The notes below the pieces were generated by a model. That model did not search any database, had not been told where the DNA came from, and was given only the letters and a program-made list of their open reading frames with translations. Below are positions 18,725-26,448 of a stretch of 64,000 nucleotides of DNA, piece after piece. Position 1 is the first letter of the stretch. Each line of letters opens with the position of its first letter. Source of the DNA: Spirochaetia bacterium (GTDB lineage: Bacteria; Spirochaetota; Spirochaetia; Treponematales; Breznakiellaceae); NCBI GenBank assembly GCA_026002045.1, contig BOAV01000001.1:1-64000 (forward strand). The letters run 5' to 3'. A program made the position numbers and the translations under genes.

Positions 18725-19687
18725 ATGGCTGTTAATATAGCGATTAACGGGTTTGGACGGATTGGGCGGCTGGTTTTTTCCCGGCTCCTGGGCGATAGGG
18801 CATTCGAAATTGTTGCAATCAATGACAGCGCAAGTGGAATGGATTGCGGCGCCAAACCCGAATTGCTGGCCTGGCTTTTGAAATATGAGACCCCCCGGGA
18901 GGGGCGCCCTATTGGGGATACGGTACAGTCCGGCCCGGACTTTATCAGTCTAAAGGGCAAAAACATCAAAACCCATTCTGAAACTGATCCTTCAAAGCTT
19001 CCCTGGAAAAAACTCAAGGTGGATCTGGTCCTGGACTGCACTGGTCTTTTTGCCTCAAAGGAACAGGCCGCAGCCCATCTTGCCGCAGGGGCCAAAAAGG
19101 TCTTTCTTATCCCGCCATCCGCCGCTTATCCCCTCATCGTTTATGGAATAAACGAAAAAAACATTACCCCCACAGACCGGATAATCTCCGCTCCCTCCCC
19201 CGCCCTCAGCAGCCTTGCTCCCCTGGTCAGGGCACTGAATGATTTTGTCCCCATCCGGTCGGGCATCCTGACCGCTGAATCAGGCAGCGCGGCCATTGCC
19301 GCAGATATAAGCAGCTTGCTCCCCGAATTACAGGACAAACTGATCGGTTCTCCGGCAGTCACAGGCGGCGGTTCGACCGCCCTGCTTACGGCGGTGGTTA
19401 AAGGCAAAAATATTACCGCAGCGGCTATCAACAAGGCCCTGAATACAAAGATTGAAGGCGCCCGGACCCTGGTCCTGAGCGCCGGTGAAGATCTGTATCA
19501 GGTCCAAATCCTTACCCGGTACGGCAGTGAGGATGCCTATGCCGCCGTTCTGGTAAAAACCCTTAAATACCTGGTAGAACCCAAGTCCGACGGTCCGGCA
19601 AAACCGGAGACAAAAAAGCCCTCCGGGGGCGCAAAATCTGCCAATCCGGTCTTGCCAAGGAAGCCGCTGATAAACTTCCCCAAATAA
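18725..19687 (+). CDS. GAPDH-like protein lacking catalytic residues
   Basis: A 320-residue homologue of glyceraldehyde-3-phosphate dehydrogenase. The NAD-binding Rossmann start (INGFGRIGRLVF) and the linking VDLVLDCTGLF region are kept. The active site is not. Where GAPDH has SNASCTTNCLAP, this protein reads SAPSPALSSLAP, so the catalytic Cys is Pro159, and the loop with catalytic His and the phosphate-binding residues is deleted down to AESGSAAIAAD. The C-terminus ends in a Pro/Lys tail. It cannot do the normal reaction. A 10-residue insertion (SGMDCGAKPE) after the NDS strand carries the dispersed repeat. GGATGAGGTGG serves as ribosome site. Its place 140 bp before flaB suggests a regulatory or structural role, which is inference. 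Confidence 0.8.
   Translation: MAVNIAINGFGRIGRLVFSRLLGDRAFEIVAINDSASGMDCGAKPELLAWLLKYETPREGRPIGDTVQSGPDFISLKGKNIKTHSETDPSKLPWKKLKVDLVLDCTGLFASKEQAAAHLAAGAKKVFLIPPSAAYPLIVYGINEKNITPTDRIISAPSPALSSLAPLVRALNDFVPIRSGILTAESGSAAIAADISSLLPELQDKLIGSPAVTGGGSTALLTAVVKGKNITAAAINKALNTKIEGARTLVLSAGEDLYQVQILTRYGSEDAYAAVLVKTLKYLVEPKSDGPAKPETKKPSGGAKSANPVLPRKPLINFPK
18836..18853 (+). repeat. Dispersed coding repeat inside GAPDH-like gene
   Basis: A single unit with the 14-bp core ATGGATTGCGGCGC, exactly as in the mutS tail, here read as GMDCGA instead of GLRRG, i.e. in another frame. It falls in a loop where ordinary GAPDH has no such residues. Confidence 0.6.
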
Positions 19688-19690
19688 TGC

Positions 19691-19718
19691 TCAAGTTTTC
19701 CATTTCTTGTGCCGAAAA
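19691..19718 (+). promoter_or_regulatory. Sigma-28 (FliA) promoter for flaB
   Basis: TCAAGTTT followed after 12 bp by GCCGAAAA closely matches the flagellar sigma factor consensus (TAAAGTTT-N11-GCCGATAA). It lies about 110 bp before the flagellin start, leaving a long 5' leader that contains a GGA-loop hairpin. Confidence 0.65.
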
Positions 19719-19787
19719 GGTATATGACTAGACGGATTCCGGAAATGAAAAATCCGCGGTTCTGAGTTTCCGGGACTGTTTAATCAA

Positions 19788-19807
19788 CAAAGGCAAGGAT
19801 GCCTTTG
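19788..19807 (+). promoter_or_regulatory. Candidate CsrA-binding hairpin in flaB leader
   Basis: A perfect 8-bp stem CAAAGGCA/TGCCTTTG closes the tetraloop AGGA. The CAAGGATG core equals the CsrA SELEX consensus core (CARGGAUG, GGA in a hairpin loop). A second GGA lies in the Shine-Dalgarno (AAGGAGG, 19818-19824), so one CsrA dimer could bridge both and block translation. Confidence 0.6.
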
Positions 19808-19829
19808 AAGACACTTCAAGGAGGATGAC

Positions 19830-20690
19830 ATGATCATCAACCACAACCTCTCGGCTATGTTCGCCGACCGCTCTCTCAAAGTTACCCAAAACGTACTCAC
19901 CAAGGATATGGAAAAGCTCTCTTCCGGGCTCCGTATCAACCGCGCGGGAGATGATGCTTCCGGGCTCGCGGTCTCCGAAAAAATGCGGAGCCAGGTCCGG
20001 GGCCTCCACCAGGCTTCCGCCAACGCCGCCAACGGCATTTCCTTCATTCAGACCAGTGAAGGATTCCTCCAGGAAACCCAGGACATCATACAGCGGATTC
20101 GGGAACTGGCGGTCCAGTCTGCCAATGGGATCTATTCCGAGGAAGACCGGATGATGATTCAGGTTGAAGTTTCCCAGTTGGTTGATGAAGTTGACCGGAT
20201 TGCCAGCCATGCCCAGTTCAACGGCATGAACATGCTCACCGGCCGCTTTGCCCGTGAAACAGGGGGAAATGCCATTACCGCCTCCATGTGGTTCCATATC
20301 GGCGCCAATATGGATCAGCGGGAACAGGTGTTTATCGGTACCATGACCAGCGCAGGCCTCGGAATCCGCAACATCGGGGATAACAGCTTTATCACCCTGG
20401 AAACTATGGACGGCTCCAACCGGGCCATCGGGACCATGGACAAAGCCATCGAGATCATCAACAAGCAGCGGGCGGACCTGGGAGCCTACCAGAACCGGCT
20501 GGAACACGCCATTGTCGGCCTTGACATCGGCGCCGAAAACCTCCAGGCCGCTGAATCCCGGATTCGGGACACTGATATGGCGAACCAGATGGTGTCTTAC
20601 ACCAGGGACCAGATCCTCAGCCAGGCCGGGACCGCCATGCTGGCCCAGGCCAACCAGCGGACAACTTCGGTCTTGCAACTTCTCCAATAA
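19830..20690 (+). CDS. flaB: Periplasmic flagellar core flagellin FlaB
   Basis: 286 residues. It has the D0/D1-only architecture of spirochaete FlaB: N-terminal MIINHNLSAMFADR...LSSGLRINRAGDDASGLAVSEKMRSQ (1-50) and C-terminal NLQAAESRIRDTDMANQMVSYTRDQILSQAGTAMLAQAN (about 240-278), with only a short middle section. It assembles into the core filament inside the periplasm. There is no signal peptide; export is by the flagellar type III system. AAGGAGG is 5 nt before ATG. The likely sigma-28 promoter and CsrA site imply late-class, post-transcriptionally controlled expression. It is one of two tandem flaB copies. Confidence 0.96.
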   Translation: MIINHNLSAMFADRSLKVTQNVLTKDMEKLSSGLRINRAGDDASGLAVSEKMRSQVRGLHQASANAANGISFIQTSEGFLQETQDIIQRIRELAVQSANGIYSEEDRMMIQVEVSQLVDEVDRIASHAQFNGMNMLTGRFARETGGNAITASMWFHIGANMDQREQVFIGTMTSAGLGIRNIGDNSFITLETMDGSNRAIGTMDKAIEIINKQRADLGAYQNRLEHAIVGLDIGAENLQAAESRIRDTDMANQMVSYTRDQILSQAGTAMLAQANQRTTSVLQLLQ

Positions 20691-20711
20691 AGCGTTATAG
20701 TTTAATGTAAT

Positions 20712-20750
20712 GGGGAACCTCGAAAGGGGTTCTCCATTTACAACGTTTTT
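20712..20750 (+). terminator. Terminator after first flaB
   Basis: Stem GGGGAACC/GGTTCTCC (one G-U pair), an 8-nt loop and a T-run (TTTTTT at 20746-20751) after a 10-nt AT-rich stretch. Its position between the two flagellin genes suggests each has its own transcript. Confidence 0.5.
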
Positions 20751-20885
20751 TGACAAACACCCTTCGTGTACGACGGCGCGGAACGATTCTTTAGTAATAA
20801 ATGACCGTTTCGCTCCGTATCCGGTAGGCCGGGAGGAATGGCGCGAACCTCTTTCCGGTTTTACCGTCCGTGCGGTGCGGCTTTT

Positions 20886-20899
20886 GGCTATGGATAGCC
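20886..20899 (+). promoter_or_regulatory. Candidate CsrA-binding hairpin, second flaB leader
   Basis: A 5-bp stem GGCTA/TAGCC with loop TGGA lies 17 nt before the Shine-Dalgarno AAGGAGGG (20917-20924). It has the same GGA-in-loop plus GGA-in-SD layout as the first flagellin, though the flanking sequences differ, pointing to selection on structure. Confidence 0.5.
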
Positions 20900-20928
20900 T
20901 TTAGCATATCAAACGCAAGGAGGGTAAT

Positions 20929-21783
20929 ATGATAATTAATCACAACATGAGCGCCCTGTACGCCAACCGTGAACTCGGTGTGACCCAGGGCGATGTGTCC
21001 AAGAGTATTGAAAAGCTCAGTTCCGGTCAGCGGATTAACCGCGCCGGGGACGATGCTTCCGGGCTCGCGGTCTCCGAGAAAATGCGGAGCCAGATCCGGG
21101 GCCTCAACCAGGCCGAGCGCAATATTCAGAACGGTGTATCCTTTATCCAGACCACTGAAGGTTATCTTCAGGAGTCCCAGGATATCCTGCACCGCCTTCG
21201 GGAGCTGTCGGTTCAGTCCGCCAACGGTATCTATACCGATGAGGACCGGATGCAGATCCAGGTCGAGGTTTCCCAGTTGGTCGATGAAGTCAACCGTATT
21301 GCGAGCCATGCTCAATTTAACGGAATGAATCTTCTGACCGGGGCCTTTGCCCAGAATTCTGTAACCAACAGAACGATGCAGCTCCAGGTCGGGGCCAATA
21401 TGGATCAGAATGAAAGTATCTATATCGGAACCATGACCGCCCAGGCTCTTGGACTTACAAACGCTCAAGGTGAGGCCGGTGGTTTTTCCATTAGTACCCC
21501 CGAGGAAGCAAATCAGGCTATTGGAACTGTGGATTCCGCCTTACGGCTGATTTCCAAACAGCGGGCCGATCTCGGCGCCTACCAGAACCGGTTTGAAATG
21601 GCTTCCGAAGGCGTTGCCATTGCGGCTGAAAATCTTCAGGCCGCTGAATCCCGGATTCGGGATGCGGATATGGCATCGGAAATGGTCAAATACACCAGGG
21701 ATCAGATTCTGTCCCAGGCGGGGACTGCCATGTTGGCCCAGGCCAATGTGCGGACCCAGTCGGTGCTTCAGCTCTTAGGCTAG
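20929..21783 (+). CDS. flaB: Periplasmic flagellar core flagellin FlaB (second copy)
   Basis: A 284-residue FlaB paralogue, with clear identity to the upstream copy over both terminal domains (KLSSGQRINRAGDDASGLAVSEKMRSQIRGL; NLQAAESRIRDADMASEMVKYTRDQILSQAG). The middle section differs (NSVTNRTMQLQVGANMDQNESIYIG). Spirochaete filaments contain several FlaB isoforms, so both are probably used. The start has AAGGAGGG 4 nt upstream. No convincing sigma-28 site was found before it, and the 237-bp gap from the first copy ends with the GGA-loop hairpin. Confidence 0.96.
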   Translation: MIINHNMSALYANRELGVTQGDVSKSIEKLSSGQRINRAGDDASGLAVSEKMRSQIRGLNQAERNIQNGVSFIQTTEGYLQESQDILHRLRELSVQSANGIYTDEDRMQIQVEVSQLVDEVNRIASHAQFNGMNLLTGAFAQNSVTNRTMQLQVGANMDQNESIYIGTMTAQALGLTNAQGEAGGFSISTPEEANQAIGTVDSALRLISKQRADLGAYQNRFEMASEGVAIAAENLQAAESRIRDADMASEMVKYTRDQILSQAGTAMLAQANVRTQSVLQLLG

Positions 21784-21847
21784 CCTACTGGCTAATTTCA
21801 GATTACAGATGCGTATTAAGAGACTTCTGGACGTCGTCTTTTGAAAC

Positions 21848-21885
21848 GCGGGACGAGGAAGCCGCGCCCTTCCCCGCCCCTTTTT
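21848..21885 (+). terminator. Terminator after second flaB
   Basis: A GC-rich stem (GCGGG...CCCGC with inner GAGGAAG/CCTTC pairing) is followed by CCCCTTTTTAG. It is located 65 bp after the flagellin stop. Confidence 0.55.
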
Positions 21886-21894
21886 AGACAAGAA

Positions 21895-22005
21895 CGCCTG
21901 ATATTTCAGGCGATATACATATCCCGTCAAGGATGACGGATTTTTAAAGGTTGGAGAAAAATTTTCGTTTTTCTCCCGGCAAGTTTAAGCGAAACTTAAA
22001 CTTGC
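21895..22005 (+). promoter_or_regulatory. Four consecutive hairpins in flaG leader
   Basis: Four perfect inverted repeats follow one another. 21895-21912: CGCCTGA/TCAGGCG, loop TATT. 21924-21939: CCGTCA/TGACGG, loop AGGA, again a CsrA-type CAAGGATG, followed by ATTTTT. 21953-21976: GGAGAAAAA/TTTTTCTCC, loop 6. 21979-22005: an 11-bp stem GCAAGTTTAAG/CTTAAACTTGC, loop CGAAA. The last ends 8 nt before the flaG ribosome site (CGGAGGT). Such density suggests a structured regulatory leader. Confidence 0.6.
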
Positions 22006-22023
22006 ATACACGGAGGTAGCACC

Positions 22024-22407
22024 ATGAGTATAGCCATAGCCCCTGCGGGTAACAAAACTCAACAGGAAATCCCCCAGGGACACAGAACTGCGCGTATTGC
22101 ACAGGCCCATGCGGCGGAAATCAAAGCCGCGGCTTTTCAGAAATTTGAATCATCCCTGCCGGGAAACCGAAAGCCCGGTGAGAAGCCTCTGGAAATCAGC
22201 CAAACAGCCGCAAATCTTGAACAGATCAGCCTTGCGTTCGATAAAAAACTCAAATTCGTGGTGGATCATGAATCCCATGAAGTAATTGTCAAGGTTATCG
22301 ACAGCGCAACCGATAAGGTGATTAAGGTGCTGCCGCCCGAAGAATTACAGCGGCTCCACAGCAAGATTAAAGAAACCATTGGTTTTTTGTTTGACGAACG
22401 GGTATAA
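22024..22407 (+). CDS. flaG: FlaG family flagellar protein
   Basis: 127 residues. The C-terminal two thirds (about 60-125: LKFVVDHESHEVIVKVIDSATDKVIKVLPPEELQRLHSKIKETIGFLFDERV) is the FlaG domain, including the diagnostic 'V.D..T..VI..LPPEE' run. The N-terminal part is polar and low complexity. FlaG proteins are encoded with fliD in many flagellated bacteria and influence filament length; the mechanism is not settled. CGGAGGT precedes ATG. fliD follows after 63 bp. Confidence 0.88.
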   Translation: MSIAIAPAGNKTQQEIPQGHRTARIAQAHAAEIKAAAFQKFESSLPGNRKPGEKPLEISQTAANLEQISLAFDKKLKFVVDHESHEVIVKVIDSATDKVIKVLPPEELQRLHSKIKETIGFLFDERV

Positions 22408-22470
22408 CCGGGGACCTGGGCTGTAAGCCGGTCTAGCCCGGGGACGCGTCCTGGGAGGGGAATTCAGGGT

Positions 22471-24507
22471 ATGTCCGATATTTATGTGCCGGGTGTAAAA
22501 AGCCGGTTTGATACCGAAAAACTCATTGACGGCCTGATGAAGGTCGAACGGATTCCCAGGGACCGTACCGAAAAAAACATCGAGAGTCTGGAATCCCAAA
22601 AGACCTACTGGCAGGAAATCGGCAGGCGCATAAATACCCTCAGGGACAGCGCCCGGCTTCTCTATTCTTTTCAGAATCCCTTTAATGAACGGATCGGAAA
22701 TTCCGCCGACAGCTCGGTTATTACCGCCACCGCAACACGGGAAGCCGTTGAGCGGGACTATCGTTTTACCGTAAAACAGATTGCCCAGGCGGACCGGTTT
22801 TTGTCCCGGCCCCTGGAGGATAATTTTAAGGTTGACGCCGGGACTTATACCTTTTCCGTGGGAAAGGATGAGGTTTCCTTTGCCTTTAAGGGCGGCAGCC
22901 TGAAGGAATTTACCGATACCCTGAACCGCCGGGGCAAGGACAAAATCGGCGCCGGCCTTATCGCCGTTGAACGGGGCGCCAAATCCCTTTTAATTGAATC
23001 GAAGGTTACCGGCGCCGAAAACCGTCTGGTTTTCTCCGGTGATGCTGAAACGCTGGCCCTTAATACCGGTATGGTGGAACAATCAAGGGATTCCCGCCGG
23101 GACATCGCCTTGAATGCCCGGGACCTTAAACAGGTGTCCGACCCTAATCTGATAAATGTCGAAGAAGACACCCTCCTGGTAAAGGCCGGGGCTTCCGCAT
23201 CCATACCGGTTAGTCCGGCGATCCAATCCGCCCCCGCACTGGTACTGCAATTTGAAACCGCGGTGAACAGTAAATCCTCTGATGACCCATCCGCCGCGTC
23301 CGGGGAACCAACGGGGCCGCTTATTCCCTCCGCCGGGAGTGTGACCTACAAGGGGATCACCGTCGAAAATGATCCCACCTCGGTGACCATGCCCAACGGA
23401 AAGGCCCCTTCTCCCCCGCCGCAGCGGGTGGACGATCTCCGCTCAATCACCCTGACCTTTTCCGACGGCAGTACCGCGGCCCTCTCCCCGATAAACGATT
23501 CCCCGGAATTCAGTTCCGCACAGTACCGGCTCCAGGATGTTGCCGGGGGCAAGTCCGTTTCTTCCATAAATTTAACCAACCGGAACACCCACCGGGATAT
23601 TTCCATCCGCAATATCGGGATCTTTGACCCCGATGCCCCGACAGGTTTGGCTCCCACGAACGCCATTTCCACCGCCCAGGATGCGATTGTCAATATGGAT
23701 GGGATTGAGATAAAACGGCCCGCCAATACCATTGACGACCTGATACCGGGGGTTACCCTTACGGCACGGGGCTCCTCGGACCGGCCGGTGATCCTGGGAA
23801 TACAGAGCGACCGGGAGCAGATCAAGGAATCGATCATCTCCCTGGTAGGGAATTACAACCGGCTTGTGGCGGAAGTCAATGTGGTAACCCGGAACGACGC
23901 CCAGATCATCGAGGAACTGAGTTACCTCTCCGATGATGAGCGGAATGAAATGAAAAAACGCCAGGGGGCTTTCTCCGGGGATATCACCCTGAACCAGTTC
24001 AAGAGCAGCCTCCAACGGGCCGTCTCAACCCCCTACCTTACCCAGTCGGAACAGGACCTTACCCTCCTTGCCCAAATTGGCATCGGGACCGATGTCAGGC
24101 GTTCCGGGGCCGGTTACGATGCAAGCCGCCTGCGGGGCTATCTTGAAATTGATGAAAAAACCCTGGACGCGGCGCTGGAAACAAAGCTTCCCGCCATACA
24201 GCAGCTCTTTGGTTACGATACCGACGGGGATCTTATCATTGATTCCGGGGTGGCATTCGCCGTGGACAGCCTGACCAAGCCCTATGTGGAATCCGGGGGC
24301 TTTATTTCCCTTAAAACCGGGACTATCGACTCCCGGATCAGCCAGGATAAACGGCGTATCGACACCATGGAGCGGCAGCTTGCGGCCAAGGAATCGGCCC
24401 TCAAGGTTCAGTACAGCCAGATGGAAGGGGCCTACAGCCGCATGGAGTCAATGTCATCATCGCTGGATAATTTTAGCCGGCAAAACAGCAATAGCAATAA
24501 CAGGTAG
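22471..24507 (+). CDS. fliD: Flagellar filament cap / hook-associated protein 2
   Basis: 678 residues. N-terminal domain FliD_N (SRFDTEKLIDGLMKVERIPRDRTEKNIESLESQKTYWQEIGRRINTLRDSARLLY) and C-terminal FliD_C (about 420-670) ending in a coiled coil (DSRISQDKRRIDTMERQLAAKESALKVQYSQMEGAYSRMESM). It caps the growing filament and folds FlaB subunits. The length matches treponemal FliD. GGAGGGG upstream serves as ribosome site. The middle has a Pro/Ser-rich linker (about 270-315) typical of the variable region. Confidence 0.95.
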   Translation: MSDIYVPGVKSRFDTEKLIDGLMKVERIPRDRTEKNIESLESQKTYWQEIGRRINTLRDSARLLYSFQNPFNERIGNSADSSVITATATREAVERDYRFTVKQIAQADRFLSRPLEDNFKVDAGTYTFSVGKDEVSFAFKGGSLKEFTDTLNRRGKDKIGAGLIAVERGAKSLLIESKVTGAENRLVFSGDAETLALNTGMVEQSRDSRRDIALNARDLKQVSDPNLINVEEDTLLVKAGASASIPVSPAIQSAPALVLQFETAVNSKSSDDPSAASGEPTGPLIPSAGSVTYKGITVENDPTSVTMPNGKAPSPPPQRVDDLRSITLTFSDGSTAALSPINDSPEFSSAQYRLQDVAGGKSVSSINLTNRNTHRDISIRNIGIFDPDAPTGLAPTNAISTAQDAIVNMDGIEIKRPANTIDDLIPGVTLTARGSSDRPVILGIQSDREQIKESIISLVGNYNRLVAEVNVVTRNDAQIIEELSYLSDDERNEMKKRQGAFSGDITLNQFKSSLQRAVSTPYLTQSEQDLTLLAQIGIGTDVRRSGAGYDASRLRGYLEIDEKTLDAALETKLPAIQQLFGYDTDGDLIIDSGVAFAVDSLTKPYVESGGFISLKTGTIDSRISQDKRRIDTMERQLAAKESALKVQYSQMEGAYSRMESMSSSLDNFSRQNSNSNNR

Positions 24508-24530
24508 AAGCGCAAGGGGAATGATTGCGA

Positions 24531-25370
24531 ATGACCATATGTATTAACGGGAAAAAAGCGGATATCATACTGGAAAAAGAAAAAACCATTGGGGATGTCC
24601 TTGCGGGGCTTGATGACTGGCTCCGGGGATCAGGGTACTGCCTGAGCGGCCTTGAAACGGATGGCGAACGGGCGGATATCCTTTCCATGGACAGCTTCTT
24701 TGAAATGGAACTGACGGGTATTGAAAAACTGAATATTATAACCAGTTCCTGGACAGGCCTCGCGGCGGAAGCCCTGTTGGATCTGCTGCAAAATATTGGG
24801 GATTATGAAATGGCGGACTTTGAAGAACGGAGCCGCTTCAAAAACGCCTGGGAAACTCAGGCCGCTTCCCATTTTTTACAGGAACAGATCCCCGATATAT
24901 ACGGGCTTGCGGAAAAAACCTTTTCCGGCTTGGGGATGCCCTCCACGGAATTGCGGAAAATTCTTGAGGAACGGCTCTGGGAACTGGAAAATCCCCGGAG
25001 GGAAATCAACAACTCAGGGCACCTTATCAAAGGGATTGCGGCCCGGCTTGAGGAGCTCCCCCTGGATATTCAGACCGGTAAGGACGGTCGGGCTGCAGAA
25101 ACAGTTCGGATCTTCTCGGAAATTGCTGAAAAACTGTTCAGGCTCTTTAATTTATTAAAAATAGAAGGATTTAATGCGGAAACCCTTACGGTAGATGACA
25201 TTCCGATCTATACTTACATAGAGGAGTTTGGATCCGCATTGAAGGAACTTCTGGCGGCCTATGAGTCCAGAGATGCGGTTTTAGTAGGCGATCTTGCGGA
25301 ATATGAATTGGCGCCCCGGCTGCTTAAATTTTATTCCGCAATTAGTAACCCCGCCGTATCGTCCGTCTAG
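24531..25370 (+). CDS. Flagellar-cluster protein of unknown function
   Basis: 279 residues from ATG 24531 (AGGGGA 10 nt upstream); a TTG at 24525 with better spacing is an alternative start. The first 70 residues (MTICINGKKADIILEKEKTIGDVLAGLDDWL...) look like a small ubiquitin/beta-grasp-like fold. The rest is helical and acidic, with no membrane segment. It sits between fliD and the PilZ gene in the same order as in T. pallidum as I recall it. I do not know its role; a flagellar assembly or regulatory partner is plausible from context. Confidence 0.65.
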   Translation: MTICINGKKADIILEKEKTIGDVLAGLDDWLRGSGYCLSGLETDGERADILSMDSFFEMELTGIEKLNIITSSWTGLAAEALLDLLQNIGDYEMADFEERSRFKNAWETQAASHFLQEQIPDIYGLAEKTFSGLGMPSTELRKILEERLWELENPRREINNSGHLIKGIAARLEELPLDIQTGKDGRAAETVRIFSEIAEKLFRLFNLLKIEGFNAETLTVDDIPIYTYIEEFGSALKELLAAYESRDAVLVGDLAEYELAPRLLKFYSAISNPAVSSV

Positions 25371-25379
25371 GGAGAAATT

Positions 25380-26447
25380 ATGGGCAGTATGAAAATACTT
25401 TCCAGCGTCATAGAAAACATCATCTTTGTGATCATCGTGGTGATGATTATCGGTATTCTTATCGTTGTTAATAAACTCAGGAAAAAGGGGAAGCTCAATT
25501 CGCCATCCCTGGGGGACAGTGAATTCAGCGCCAATGCCCAGGGCGCCGGTAAAAACAGCGACTTTTCCCTGCGCCGCTTTGCCTGTTCCACAGGATTGGA
25601 CAAGAATCAAACCAGGATGCTGGAGTTTGTCTTAAAGAATGATGAAGTAACTGATCCCGCAGAATCACTCCGGGCCCCCGAACTCCTCGACCGTCATTTT
25701 AAGAAAGCCTATCAGACCATTACCGATGGCACAGCCAAACCGGATACCCAGGAACGGCTTGCTTTGCTTTTCTCAATCCGGAATATTTTGGAAAACAGCA
25801 ATATCACTTCCACCCGCCAAATTGCGGAAAATACCGATACGGTTATCACCGTAGGGAAAGAGAGCTATACCAGCAGGGTACTTTCCGCAAAAGGAAAGAA
25901 CCTGGTGGTAGAAAATCCCCGGAACTCCGGGGGCGAGAGCGTCAAGCCGGAGCGGAACAGCAGGGTAACCCTTTCTTTCTTTGCCCGGTCCGAAAAGGGG
26001 TTTTCTGTGGAAACCCAGGTTGTGGGAATCGAAGAGTCCGAGGATGTGTCAAGGCTGCGCCTGGCCCATTCAAACCGGCTGCAGTACCAGTCTAAACGGC
26101 AGTTCCTCCGCAAACAGACGGCGATCCCTGCGGATTTCTACCTTGTGCGCCTGGAAAATATTGAGAAAGAGAAAAAATTGGTGGTAGAGAAGGAGAAACT
26201 AAGCGGTAAAATTATGAATATCTCCATCGGGGGCTGCGCCATACAAACCAATAGTTCCATCGCCTCAGGAGTCAGGCTTAAAATTGAATTTTCTCCTACA
26301 ACGGCCCTGAAAGCCGCGGTGCTGGGGCAGGAACCGCGGACAAATCAGAATGGGACAACCATGGTGATGCATATTAAATTCCTTAAAGTTCCCCGTAAAT
26401 CCATGAATGCCATCAATGCCTTGGTATTTGAGTACAGCGACGGCTAA
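25380..26447 (+). CDS. Membrane-anchored PilZ domain protein
   Basis: 355 residues. One N-terminal transmembrane helix (about 10-31, VIENIIFVIIVVMIIGILIVV), a helical linker, a YcgR-N-like beta barrel (about 160-235) and a C-terminal PilZ domain. The c-di-GMP-binding motifs are intact: RxxxR at Arg240-Arg244 (RQFLR) and NxSxGG at Asn280-Gly285 (NISIGG). It should bind c-di-GMP at the inner membrane and modulate the flagellar motor or envelope. It begins 9 bp after the preceding gene and ends 1 bp before tsaE. Confidence 0.88.
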   Translation: MGSMKILSSVIENIIFVIIVVMIIGILIVVNKLRKKGKLNSPSLGDSEFSANAQGAGKNSDFSLRRFACSTGLDKNQTRMLEFVLKNDEVTDPAESLRAPELLDRHFKKAYQTITDGTAKPDTQERLALLFSIRNILENSNITSTRQIAENTDTVITVGKESYTSRVLSAKGKNLVVENPRNSGGESVKPERNSRVTLSFFARSEKGFSVETQVVGIEESEDVSRLRLAHSNRLQYQSKRQFLRKQTAIPADFYLVRLENIEKEKKLVVEKEKLSGKIMNISIGGCAIQTNSSIASGVRLKIEFSPTTALKAAVLGQEPRTNQNGTTMVMHIKFLKVPRKSMNAINALVFEYSDG

Positions 26448-26448
26448 T

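Noticed and set aside
20710..20904. Small ORF between the two flaB genes
   Set aside because: It runs through a terminator hairpin and the CsrA-type hairpin, with no ribosome site.
21924..21945. Simple terminator of the second flaB
   Set aside because: A better GC-rich terminator already lies at 21848-21885, and the AGGA loop matches the flagellin-leader hairpins, although a dual role is not excluded.
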